A DNA stretch of 64,000 nt from Planctomycetota bacterium (GTDB lineage: Bacteria; Planctomycetota; UBA1135; GCA-002686595), in NCBI GenBank assembly GCA_020638875.1, contig JACKHS010000006.1, forward strand, positions 1-64,000. Reading direction: 5' to 3'. The notes beneath the pieces were generated by a model. It did not search any database. It was not told the DNA's origin and saw only the letters and a program-made list of their open reading frames with translations. The position numbers and the translations under genes are program-made. Positions 1-7,839 of the stretch are shown piece after piece; position 1 is the stretch's first letter; the number at the start of each line of letters is the position of its first letter.

Positions 1-1
1 C

Positions 2-1141
2 AGCCTGCTCGTGAAGCCCGGCTACGACCCCGAGTCCCAGCTCTACCTCAACAGCCACGGCCTGGAGCTACCCGAGATCCCCGCCGAGCCGGACCGCGCA
101 GCGGCCGTGACGGCGCTCGAGCTGCTGAAGGACCTGCTGAAGGACTTCCCCTTCGTGGCCGACTGCGACCGATCCGCTGCGCTCGCGACCATCCTGACGG
201 CGTTGATCAGGAAGGCGCTGCCGACCGCGCCGATGTTCGCGTTCCGGGCGCCCAAGATGGGCTCGGGCAAGTCGCTGCTCGCCGACGTGGTCGCGCGCAT
301 CGCCACCGGGCGGGTCGCCGAGGTGATGTCGCAGGGCAAGGACGAGGAGGAGGACAACAAGCGCATCCTCACCGTGCTCATGGAGGGCACCGCGGTCGTC
401 TGCATCGACAACGTCGAGCGCCCTTTCGGCGGAGCCGCCTACTGCTCGGTCCTCACCCAGGAGACTTACAAGGGCAGGGTGCTAGGGGTCTCGCGCACGG
501 CGACGGTGCCCACGCGCACCCTCTGGATCGCTACCGGCAACAACCTCGTCTTCGTCGGCGACATCACGACGCGGGTCGTCGTGTGCGACCTCGACCCCAA
601 GGTCGAGCGGCCCGAGGAGCGCGAGTTCGACCGAAACCTCCACCAGTACGTCGCCGAGAACCGGGGCGCGCTGGTGGCGGCCGGCCTGACCGTCCTTCGG
701 GCGTACCACGTCGCAGGGCGGCCGAGGCAGAAGCTCAAGCCGTTTGGGCGCTTCGAGCGGTGGTCGGACTGGGTGCGTTCGGCGCTGGTGTGGCTGGGCG
801 AAGCGGACCCCTGCGCGGGCCGGGTTCGCATCGATCAGGTGGATCCCGTGCGCGAGCAGCTCGTTGAGTTCCTTCACGCGTGGCGCGAGGCGTTCGGCGA
901 CACGGCCATGAGCGCAGCGCAGGCGCTCGAGCACGCCGAGCAGAACGACACCGACGTAGGCCATCGACTGGGAGCTGCGCTTCGCGGTGCGTGCGACGGC
1001 CAGGAGCGCGCGGACGCACGGCGTCTGGGAATGTGGCTGCAACGGCACGCAGGCAGGATCGAGGACGGCCTGAAGATCGTCCGGGCCGGCGACAAGCAGG
1101 GCACGGCGCTCTGGAGGGTGGATCGTGCTGGCGCTCGGTAG
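2..1141 (+). CDS. AAA+ helicase-like protein of an integrative element (5' partial)
   Basis: The reading frame is open from base 2, so the true start lies left of the window; a GTG at 11 is the first possible start inside it. Numbering from that GTG, a Walker A (GSGKS, residues 84-88) and a Walker B-like strand (VVCIDN, about 129-134) mark a P-loop ATPase. 'ATGNNL' after them resembles a sensor-type segment. The layout resembles the ATPase half of primase/helicase proteins carried by integrated plasmids and phages next to integrases, which fits the integrase 1 kb downstream. It probably acts in replication or maintenance of the element. The family is recalled, not searched; the exact domain name is uncertain. 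Confidence 0.7.
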   Translation, partial: SLLVKPGYDPESQLYLNSHGLELPEIPAEPDRAAAVTALELLKDLLKDFPFVADCDRSAALATILTALIRKALPTAPMFAFRAPKMGSGKSLLADVVARIATGRVAEVMSQGKDEEEDNKRILTVLMEGTAVVCIDNVERPFGGAAYCSVLTQETYKGRVLGVSRTATVPTRTLWIATGNNLVFVGDITTRVVVCDLDPKVERPEEREFDRNLHQYVAENRGALVAAGLTVLRAYHVAGRPRQKLKPFGRFERWSDWVRSALVWLGEADPCAGRVRIDQVDPVREQLVEFLHAWREAFGDTAMSAAQALEHAEQNDTDVGHRLGAALRGACDGQERADARRLGMWLQRHAGRIEDGLKIVRAGDKQGTALWRVDRAGAR

Positions 1142-1162
1142 GCCCGCCTGTGGCGTCCGGCC

Positions 1163-1298
1163 GTGGGACCTGTGGGACCTGTGGGACCTTTTCGGGTCGA
1201 TAGAAAAACGCTCCGAGCCCGTCTCTTGCTCGGGCGAGGAAGGAGGCAAGTCGTTTTCCAACGACCTGAAATGGTCCCACAGGTCCCACAGGTCCCAC
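1163..1298. repeat. Mirrored GTGGGACCT arrays forming a long imperfect palindrome
   Basis: Three direct copies of GTGGGACCT run from 1163 to 1189. The exact reverse complement of 1163-1188 occupies 1273-1298. Between them the arms continue to match imperfectly (1190-1210 against about 1250-1272), with a small central hairpin (GCCCG at 1217-1221, CGGGC at 1231-1235). The 136 bp could extrude as a cruciform. It fills the 293-bp gap between the helicase and spoVG-like genes, where an origin, iteron set or operator would be expected. Both strands stay open across it and read as WDLWDLWDL and SHRSHRSH runs, so a repeated small coding element cannot be excluded. Confidence 0.85.
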
Positions 1299-1434
1299 GG
1301 GACCCCCTCTCCTGAGCCCGTGAGGGGGGTCCTCCGCCGGGTCGCCGACCGCTGGCGGCGGATGCGGGTCCGGGGGCTGGGCAAGCGGCGCGCGTTGCCG
1401 GGCCGGACGGACTACCGCGAGGGGGACGAGCGTC

Positions 1435-1713
1435 GTGGCTAGCCTCCGCGTCTCCGAGGTCCGCCTCATGCCGGCGGCGGACACGCGCTCGGGCCTGCTG
1501 GGGTTCGTGGCCTTCGTCCTGAACGAGGCCCTGCGCGTGGACGGGGTCGCGCTCCGTCGCACGGCCGACGGCCGGCTCGTCCTGTCGTTCCCCGCGCGGC
1601 GCGACCGCAAGGGGCAGGACCACCCGATCCTCCGTCCGCTCGGCGACCAGGCGCGCGAGTCCATCGAGCGGCAGATCTTCGAGGCGCTGGGGCTCGCCGA
1701 GGTGGCGCGGTGA
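1435..1713 (+). CDS. SpoVG-like DNA-binding regulator
   Basis: A 92-residue protein starting at GTG 1435 behind a purine-rich stretch (gaggggga). Its order of features follows the SpoVG family: an early EVRLMP strand, a central LNEALRVDGVALRR segment, then the family signature region FPARRDRKGQDHPILRP, and a C-terminal helix. Family members are small site-specific DNA-binding proteins. SpoVG-like genes are common cargo of integrated elements next to recombinase cassettes. The stop overlaps the start of the next gene (GTGA), so the two are probably translationally coupled. Assignment is from motif recall only. Confidence 0.7.
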   Translation: MASLRVSEVRLMPAADTRSGLLGFVAFVLNEALRVDGVALRRTADGRLVLSFPARRDRKGQDHPILRPLGDQARESIERQIFEALGLAEVAR

Positions 1714-2129
1714 CGGGGCCCGTTCGCCGACCGGCGCCCGTGCCGGCCACGCACCCCCGCCTCGCGGATACGTTCGCACACGCGGCCACACAGGCGGCCG
1801 TGTCGGCGCGCTTCGAGGGCCTGGCCCGCCTGCACCGTGAGCTGGCGGAGACCTACGAGGGGCTAGGCCGGGATCTCGAAGAACGACTTGCTAGTGCGGC
1901 GGACCTGAGCGTCATGGACGCCATGCCGTTGGCTGACGCTCTCCCCCACGCCCCTGCCCCCCTGCTGCGCGCCCGCGACGTGGCCGAGCGCCTCGGCGTG
2001 GACGCGAAGACCGTCCGCCGCTGGGGTAGAGACGGCACGCTGCCCGCGCCGCTGCACATCGGCGGCGTGAACCGCTGGCGCACTGAAGCCATCGACGCCT
2101 GGCTCGCGTCGCAGGAGAAGGGCGCGTGA
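1710..2129 (+). CDS. Helix-turn-helix excisionase/MerR-type DNA-binding protein
   Basis: A 139-residue protein that starts at GTG 1710, overlapping the previous stop by 4 bases. The N-terminal half is Ala/Leu/Glu-rich and probably helical. The C-terminal 55 residues carry a compact MerR/AlpA-type winged HTH: LLRARDVAERLGVDAKTVRR, then W-GRDGTLPAP and RWRTEAIDAWLAS. This domain is typical of excisionases and of regulators encoded directly upstream of tyrosine integrases, and its stop overlaps the integrase start. A recombination directionality factor or integrase regulator is the likely role. Confidence 0.75.
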   Translation: MTGPVRRPAPVPATHPRLADTFAHAATQAAVSARFEGLARLHRELAETYEGLGRDLEERLASAADLSVMDAMPLADALPHAPAPLLRARDVAERLGVDAKTVRRWGRDGTLPAPLHIGGVNRWRTEAIDAWLASQEKGA

Positions 2130-3310
2130 GCCGAGGCCGCGGACTCGGACCCGGCCGCCTCTTCAAGCGCGGCAAGTCGTGGGTGCTCGACTACCGCGAC
2201 GAGCACGGCGACCGCCGCCACGTCGCGCTCGCGACCACCAAGCGCGAGGCCGAGGCGCTGCAGGCGGAGCTGATCACGCGCCGCAACCGGACGCTCCTCG
2301 GGCTGGAGGCCGGGGCCAAGGACATCGCGCTCCGCGAACTCCGCGATCTCTACCTCACGGACCTGGCGTCGCGCGCCGGTGACGGTCACGTGCTGAACGT
2401 TACGCAGCAGCTCGCGAAGATCCTGGAGGCGCTCCCCGGCGCGATGGCGAGCCAGCTGCGCCCGCAGCACTACCTCGCCTACCGCGCGGCGCAGAAGGAG
2501 GCCGGCCGCGGCAACCGCTGCTGCAACGTCCACCTGCAAGCCATCCGGGGGATGCTGACCTGGGCGGTGAAGCTCGAGCTCCTGGACAAGAACCCCCTCG
2601 CCGGCATCGCGAAGCTGCCCACCGGCAAGAAGCACCAGAAGCGGCAGCGCCGCGACCTCTCCGAGGCCGAGATCGAACGCTTCCTGCAGGCGGCCGAGGA
2701 CTACGACCTCGCCTGGGGTGCGGGGAAGGCGCGCGTGCCGCAGGCGCCCTTCTGGCGGGCGCTCGTGGACACGGGGGCGCGCTACGGGGAGGTGCGTCAG
2801 CTCACGTGGTCGGACTTCGACGAGGAGAACGCGCTGCTGCACCTGCGGGCCGAGACGACCAAGGCCGGCGTCGCGCGGAGCATCCCAATGACCAAGCCTC
2901 TCTTCGAGGCGGTGCGCGGGCTGCGCAGTGAGCACTGGCGCGTCCTGGGCAAGCGGCCCGGGCTCGGCGACCCGATCTTCCTCTCGCCGAAGGGCTGCGG
3001 GCACAGCCATTCAACCAACATCATCCGCCGGACCTTTGACCAGCTGCTCAAGCACGCCCACGTCGAGCAGGTGGACGCGCTCGGCCGCAAGGTGGACATC
3101 CACGCGCTGCGGCACACGTTCATCACGCGGCTGCAACGCGCGGGCGTCTCCCTGGTCCACGCGCAACGCCTCGCGGGGCACGCGGACATGCGGTTGACGG
3201 CGGCGGTCTACACACACGTTGGCGAGGAGGACCTGCGCGAGGCGATTGCCCTCTTGCCGTCGGGCTCCGCGCCCCAGACCCCCCGCGACGAGGAACGGCG
3301 CGCCGTCTGA
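2126..3310 (+). CDS. Tyrosine recombinase/integrase
   Basis: A 394-residue phage-type integrase starting at GTG 2126 (4-base overlap with the HTH gene). Residues 1-60 resemble an arm-binding domain (GKSWVLDYRDEHGDRR), 70-165 a core-binding SAM-like domain, and 175-370 the catalytic domain. All catalytic residues are visible: Arg219 (TGARYGEVR), Lys246, His326-x-x-Arg329 (HALRH), His352 (LAGHAD) and the nucleophile Tyr362 (YTHV). It should catalyse integration and excision of the element. A candidate tRNA-Gly attachment remnant lies at 17,984-18,030, but I cannot show that this integrase made it. Confidence 0.93.
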   Translation: MSRGRGLGPGRLFKRGKSWVLDYRDEHGDRRHVALATTKREAEALQAELITRRNRTLLGLEAGAKDIALRELRDLYLTDLASRAGDGHVLNVTQQLAKILEALPGAMASQLRPQHYLAYRAAQKEAGRGNRCCNVHLQAIRGMLTWAVKLELLDKNPLAGIAKLPTGKKHQKRQRRDLSEAEIERFLQAAEDYDLAWGAGKARVPQAPFWRALVDTGARYGEVRQLTWSDFDEENALLHLRAETTKAGVARSIPMTKPLFEAVRGLRSEHWRVLGKRPGLGDPIFLSPKGCGHSHSTNIIRRTFDQLLKHAHVEQVDALGRKVDIHALRHTFITRLQRAGVSLVHAQRLAGHADMRLTAAVYTHVGEEDLREAIALLPSGSAPQTPRDEERRAV

Positions 3311-3314
3311 CCCG

Positions 3315-4013
3315 ATGGGCGACTCGAAGACGCGCATCGAGCTCACGTTCGCTGGCTGCCCGAACGGCGTCCCGACCTCTGGCAAGGGCAAAGGGCACTT
3401 CGGCGTGCCCCCTGGTAGCGAGTTCGCGCGCCTCGACCTCGAAGTGGCTACCTACCTGGAACCTCTCGGCTGGGATCTCGCGCTGTCGATGCCCGGTCTG
3501 CTGGAGCCGCTGCTGTTCGTGCTCGCGCGGCTGCCGGTCGGGCTCTCCGAGCGGGCGACAACGGGCTGGTACGAGGAGTTCGCCACGGCGCCTGTGTGGG
3601 CGTCCACGCAGTGCAGGCTGGTCGAGGGAATGGCGAGCGTCGTCGCGTCGGTCGAGGCCGCGCACGCGATCACGGTGCGCAAAGGCGCGCTCAGCGTGCG
3701 CTCCGAGCTGCGGCGCGCAGAGTGCAGCTTCGCGATCGAGGAGAAGGTGGCGAGCATGAGCCTCACGCGCTCGGCGCCGCCACTTCCCTTCGGGCCGGAG
3801 TCCTCCGCGTCCCTCGCCAGCGGCTCGGTCGAGACGACGCTTGGTCGGCGGTGCGGCATCACCACGACCGCGCAGATCGCCTGGGCGCCCAACATGGCCG
3901 TCTTCCGGCCTATCTCCCCCGCCGCTGCCCTCTGGCTGGAGCGCGCGCCCTGGGGCGATGCGGGCGGCCTGCTGCGACTGGCCGAGGGCGAATCGCCCGT
4001 GCCGCTGGGCTGA
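3315..4013 (+). CDS. Hypothetical protein downstream of integrase
   Basis: A 232-residue frame starting at ATG 3315, four bases after the integrase stop. I do not recognise a family. It is a soluble, mixed protein with a Gly/Lys-rich start (SGKGKGHFG), a Leu-rich middle and a C-terminal part containing GITTTAQIAWAPNMAVF. The antisense frames are also open, so coding status rests on the position immediately after the integrase and an ordinary amino-acid composition. Being at the integrase end it may be element cargo. Confidence 0.5.
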   Translation: MGDSKTRIELTFAGCPNGVPTSGKGKGHFGVPPGSEFARLDLEVATYLEPLGWDLALSMPGLLEPLLFVLARLPVGLSERATTGWYEEFATAPVWASTQCRLVEGMASVVASVEAAHAITVRKGALSVRSELRRAECSFAIEEKVASMSLTRSAPPLPFGPESSASLASGSVETTLGRRCGITTTAQIAWAPNMAVFRPISPAAALWLERAPWGDAGGLLRLAEGESPVPLG

Positions 4014-4179
4014 TTCGCGAAACGCATACGCGGGCTCTTGATTCGAATTCGACTCAGGCGGGACCACGCGCAACAGCACGGCCTCGTAATGAGTCGATCT
4101 TTTTGGTAGCCAATAGGTTCGCGGGCGGGGCATTTCCCTCCGCGCAAAACCCCCACCCCCTCACGCAAGGACTGTACTC

Positions 4180-4596
4180 ATGGCCAAGACCATCGAAGAC
4201 CAGATCGAGGCCCTCATCGTCGAGTTCACCGGGAACCTCAGCCTCCTCGTTCGCCAGGCCGCCGTGCAAGCGGTGCAGCAAGCCCTCGCTGGCGGTGCCC
4301 CTGCGCGCCCGGCTGCAGGCCGCCGCGCCAAGGTCACACGCAAGAAGGCCGGCAAGAAGAAGGCGAGTCGCAAGAAGGCGGGCCGTCGCGGCGGTCAGTC
4401 CGCCGAGCAGATCGAGAAGCTCGCGGGCCAGGTGCTGGACTACGTGAAGGCCAACAAGGGCTCGCGCCTGGAGGAAATCTCCGCCGGCCTCGGCATCGAC
4501 TCCGCGAAGCTCAAGACGCCCATCAAGGGCATGCTCGACGCCGGTGCGCTGAAGAAGACCGGGCAGAAGCGCGGAACGAAGTACTCGGCGAAGTAG
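4180..4596 (+). CDS. Lys-rich histone-like DNA-binding protein with C-terminal winged helix
   Basis: A 138-residue protein starting at ATG 4180 with an AGGA ribosome site 11 bases upstream. Residues 1-40 form a predicted amphipathic helix; about 50-70 is a Lys/Arg/Ala linker (KKAGKKKASRKKAGRR). Residues 75-138 look like a small winged helix (AEQIEKLAGQVLDYVKANKG through KTGQKRGTKYSAK). The mix of eukaryote-H1-like basic tail and winged helix suggests a nucleoid-associated protein binding DNA non-specifically. It is not an HU or IHF protein. It has no operon partner. Confidence 0.65.
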   Translation: MAKTIEDQIEALIVEFTGNLSLLVRQAAVQAVQQALAGGAPARPAAGRRAKVTRKKAGKKKASRKKAGRRGGQSAEQIEKLAGQVLDYVKANKGSRLEEISAGLGIDSAKLKTPIKGMLDAGALKKTGQKRGTKYSAK

Positions 4597-4811
4597 GCGC
4601 CGAAGAGGCCGGGGGTGTGCCTCGTCGCGACGCGAGGCTCAGCTCGCACCCTCCGCATTGGCCCCGCCTTCGAGTAGGCGCGCGCGATGGTCGGCCTCTG
4701 ACTTGGGCTCAGAGACTCCAGGGGGATTCTCTCACCAGCACGCTTGGAAGCAGCGAAGATGACTCATCGCGAAGTTCCCCGTGATCGCTCGATGACCCAG
4801 TGACTCGCAGT

Positions 4812-5393
4812 ATGCAACCGAACCACCAGGCGCCTGCCTTCCCCGCGTGGCTCTCCATCGCCCTCGTGGCCATTCCCGCAACCTTGCTCGCGCGCCAGGG
4901 CCAAGAGGCCCCCGCTGCCGAGACCAGGGTGGAGCGCCTTCACGTCGTCGATGCGGAGGGCAATACGAGGATCCTGCTGGAGGCAGAGCCCAGCCCCAGG
5001 ATTGTGCTCCGGTCCGAGTCGGGGTCCGACCTGATCACGATTGCGGTAGGAGGAGACGCGGAGATGTTCCCCTTCAGCGAGAAGGACGTGCCATACATTT
5101 CCCTGAATGCAGAGGGTGATGCGTCCAAGCTGCGCCTGGCCGTTGCTGGCGGAACTCCCTCCGAAGACACGCCCCCCGGCCTCGTCACGAACATGGCGGA
5201 AGCACTGTTCATCAGCACGGACCCCGGTGCTCCAGTGCACGGCAAGCTCATGAGGATCTCCGCCTCACCGCTCACGGCAGGTCTCAGAGTCTCGAAGCTC
5301 TCTACAGAGGAAGTGCTCTCGGTCTTGCGCCCCGAGGTTGTGATCGAAGTTGGGCCGGACGGCGCGATCGACTCCAACTTGCGGGCGCAGTGA
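4812..5393 (+). CDS. Hypothetical membrane-anchored or secreted protein
   Basis: A 193-residue protein. ATG 4812 is preferred to the in-frame GTG at 4800 because it leaves a short N-terminus before a hydrophobic stretch (AWLSIALVAIPATLLA, about residues 11-26) that could be a signal anchor. The rest is polar and beta-rich with several short repeats around 'DAEGNTRILLEAEPSPRIV', a pattern of short strands separated by Gly/Asp turns. I do not recognise a family. It stands alone, with about 840 bases of gene-free DNA after it. Confidence 0.55.
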   Translation: MQPNHQAPAFPAWLSIALVAIPATLLARQGQEAPAAETRVERLHVVDAEGNTRILLEAEPSPRIVLRSESGSDLITIAVGGDAEMFPFSEKDVPYISLNAEGDASKLRLAVAGGTPSEDTPPGLVTNMAEALFISTDPGAPVHGKLMRISASPLTAGLRVSKLSTEEVLSVLRPEVVIEVGPDGAIDSNLRAQ

Positions 5394-5708
5394 TGCGTGC
5401 GGGGGCGAGAAGTCACGCTTGCCTCGGCGGCGCGCAGTGCGATCGCGCCCAGATCCCCGTTGGACGCAGCAATCTCGCTCGGAGGCACAGCTAGCGTGGC
5501 TGGCGCCCTACCCCCACGGCGCTCGTCGGCTAGCACCGGCCCGCCACGGCTCTGCCCGTGCCAGGACCTGGACCCCCGTGGGGTACGAGAACTCAGCCTA
5601 TGCCCTTGGGCACGACGGTGCCAGGATCGGAGTCGGCGCCCTTCAGGCACCTTGACTCGGCCGAGGTACACATCTCCCTCTCGATCGTGCTCGCACCTGA
5701 CGACCGAG

Positions 5709-5754
5709 GTACCTACGCCGCCCGTCGGTAGCTTCTGAGGAGGCTGCCGAGCCT
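5709..5754 (+). repeat. Dispersed repeat family A, copy 1
   Basis: 46 bases beginning GTACCTACGCCGCCCG; about 38 positions match the copy at 11,184-11,228 in the same orientation when one gap is allowed. Both copies sit in long gene-free gaps of the island and share TGAGGAGG near the middle. Origin unknown. Confidence 0.65.
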
Positions 5755-5897
5755 CGCATGTGCCCCGCCCTCCGCGACCCCGGGCCAGGCCTTGCGCTCC
5801 GCGCCCCACGGTGCTGGACTCGCCTCCTGGTCTAGTTCGCGTCTCGCCGTCCTCGCCGCGATCCTGGACGCCTTGGGCGAACTCGCTCTGATCACAC

Positions 5898-5958
5898 GAC
5901 CCCGAGGCGGCCGGGCGAGCGGCGTGTGCGAAATGGAAAGTACTTCCTGTGAAGCACA
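5898..5958 (+). repeat. Dispersed repeat family B, copy 1
   Basis: 61 bases that align without gaps to 18,699-18,759 at 51 of 61 positions. The 3' half is the most conserved (AAATGGAAAGT, then TTCCTGTGAAGCACA) and has palindromic character: TGTGC pairs with GCACA, and GGAA with TTCC. It lies 282 bases upstream of the radical SAM gene. Confidence 0.8.
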
Positions 5959-6240
5959 ACGCCGGCGCTGGGCAGAGAGGAATCTCCACCGCGCCTTGCC
6001 GAGCAGCGAGCCGCCCTAAGGCCCTCAGGCCGCCCCGGGCTCGCGCCAGCGCCGCCTCAATGCGCGACCCATAGAACCTATGAGCGTCGCGCCCGTAGTT
6101 CGGATGGCTGTTCTTAGCCACCCGCACCTTCTCTTGCGGCGATGATGAGATCAGCCGCGGCACGGAGGAAGCCGACTCCTGCATTCCGCCCGCGGACAAT
6201 CACAATCGCTCATCACTCCACTTCCCGCCGCCCCCGCCCC

Positions 6241-7806
6241 ATGAAGGTCCTGTTCATCGAAGAGTACTTGCCGCAGGAGATGCTCGGCATCATGTGGTTG
6301 TCGCGGGCCCTGAAGGACGCCGGGCACGAGACCAAGGCTCTGTTTCTCCCGGACCACGAGTGGCGCAGCAAGCTGAAAGAGTACGCGCCGGACGTCGTGT
6401 GCTACTCGGTCACGACGGGCATGCACCAGTACTTGGCGGACATCAACCTCATGGTCAAGCGCATCCTCCCCGACGTAATCAGCGTCTTCGGAGGGCCGCA
6501 CCCGACTTTCAGCCCCGAGTACCTGGAGAGCGAAGGCATCGACGCCATCTGCCGGGGCGAGGGGGAGTTCGCCATCGTGGAGCTCTGCGACCGGCTCGAG
6601 CGCGGGGAGGAGTACTACGACGTGCTCAACTTCTGGTTCAAGCGGCGCGACACGGGGGAGCTTGTTAAGAACTCGACCCGACCGCTGGTGAGCGATCTCG
6701 ACGCGCTCGGTATGCCCGACCGCTCGGTCGTCTACGACGCGGCGCCGCTCTACCGCAACACGCACCGCAAGGTCTTCGTGAGTCAGCGCGGCTGCCCGAT
6801 GAGTTGCTCCTTCTGCTTCCACCACGCCTGGAAGAAGAAGATCTACAACGCGACCAATCGCGAGTACACGCGCAAGCGCTCGGTTTCACACTTGATCGCG
6901 GAGATCCTCGAGGTGCGCGACCGCTACGGCCTGCGCTTCGTCCACTTCGTCGACGACATCTTCAACGTCAACAACTCGTGGCTACGGGAATTCTGCGAGC
7001 GCTATCCGAAGGAGGTGGGCATTCCCTTCGACGTGATCCTGATGGCGAACCTGACAACCGAGCGTCACATCGAGCTCTTGGCACAGGCCGGCTGCGTCTA
7101 CGCCCGTATCGCCTTCGAGGCCGCCAACGATCACATCCGCAACACTGTGTTCCGCAAGGACACCTCGCGCAAGCAGCTCTCCGACGCCTCCTTCTGGATC
7201 CGCAAGCACGGCATTCGTCTCGGCTCACTGAACATCCTTGGAGCTCCCGGAGGGACGCTCGAGGACGAGCTCGATACGATTCGCCTTAACATCGAATGCA
7301 AGGTGGATCACCCGATGGTCTCGTTGATGCAGCCCTATCCTGAGTTCGACATCACGGAGACGACGGCGCAGATGGGGTACGCCGTGTCCAAGCTGCAGGA
7401 CTTTCCCGTGAACTTCCGTCGAACGGCTCCGGTAGAGTCCGATCACAAGGTCCAGATCGAGAATCTGCACAAGCTCTTTCCGATCGCGGTTCGCAACCCT
7501 TGGCTGCTGCCGATGCTGCCGAAGCTGATCCGCTACAAGCTCCTGTATCGGTTCTACCTGGTGCTCTTCATGCTGCACGCCGAGTACTTGGTCGCCGAGC
7601 AAGCCGGACTATACGCGCGGGCTCAGGGGCTCTCGGGGCCGCGCTATTGGACCTTGGTTGACTACATCCATCGCCTCTCGACCAAAGGCGTACTGCGCGT
7701 CTACCAAGTGTGCTTCGCGCGCCTGACGCCGCGCCTCTCGCAGTTCACCAAGCGCGCGGGCGTGGCCACGCAAATGGGGGACGAGCGCGTCGTCGCGCAC
7801 ATGTGA
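6241..7806 (+). CDS. B12-binding radical SAM protein
   Basis: A 521-residue protein. ATG 6241 is chosen because the fold begins at once (MKVLFIEEYLPQ), although an upstream in-frame ATG exists at 6142. Residues 1-150 form a Rossmann-like cobalamin-binding domain (GGPHPTFSPEYL). The radical SAM domain follows with the 4Fe-4S motif C-x3-C-x2-C in RGCPMSCSFC (about residues 183-192). The C-terminal 120 residues are helical with a hydrophobic segment near PMLPKLIRYKLLYRFYLV. Relatives include methyltransferases, cyclases and phosphonate or lipid enzymes; the substrate cannot be told. No accessory biosynthetic gene adjoins it. Confidence 0.85.
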   Translation: MKVLFIEEYLPQEMLGIMWLSRALKDAGHETKALFLPDHEWRSKLKEYAPDVVCYSVTTGMHQYLADINLMVKRILPDVISVFGGPHPTFSPEYLESEGIDAICRGEGEFAIVELCDRLERGEEYYDVLNFWFKRRDTGELVKNSTRPLVSDLDALGMPDRSVVYDAAPLYRNTHRKVFVSQRGCPMSCSFCFHHAWKKKIYNATNREYTRKRSVSHLIAEILEVRDRYGLRFVHFVDDIFNVNNSWLREFCERYPKEVGIPFDVILMANLTTERHIELLAQAGCVYARIAFEAANDHIRNTVFRKDTSRKQLSDASFWIRKHGIRLGSLNILGAPGGTLEDELDTIRLNIECKVDHPMVSLMQPYPEFDITETTAQMGYAVSKLQDFPVNFRRTAPVESDHKVQIENLHKLFPIAVRNPWLLPMLPKLIRYKLLYRFYLVLFMLHAEYLVAEQAGLYARAQGLSGPRYWTLVDYIHRLSTKGVLRVYQVCFARLTPRLSQFTKRAGVATQMGDERVVAHM

Positions 7807-7839
7807 GCGATAAGCCGCTGCGGGCCGGAACTGGAGCCC

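Larger units (their letters stand above)
5394..6240. other. Gene-poor intergenic region holding two dispersed repeats
   Basis: No convincing gene in 847 bases. Open frames on both strands have Arg/Pro-rich composition typical of unused GC-rich frames. The region contains one copy each of two repeat families described separately (5709-5754 and 5898-5958). It may be the eroded remains of a mobile element. Confidence 0.6.

Noticed and set aside
1163..1298. Repeats considered as a CRISPR array
   Set aside because: Units are 9 bp, adjacent without spacers, and mirrored; no cas genes nearby.
4031..4065. TTCGAATTCGACT...GGGACCA after the integrase-linked gene, resembling a tRNA 3' end
   Set aside because: The T-stem does not pair properly around TTCGAAT (A instead of G53) and no acceptor complement was found; treated as chance.
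3452..4168. Minus-strand frame antisense to the gene after the integrase
   Set aside because: Ser/Arg-rich shadow composition; the plus-strand frame is better placed and more protein-like.
4940..6199. Minus-strand open frame across the 5.4-6.2 kb gap
   Set aside because: Most of it is antisense to the 4,812 gene; the remainder has no recognisable protein features.
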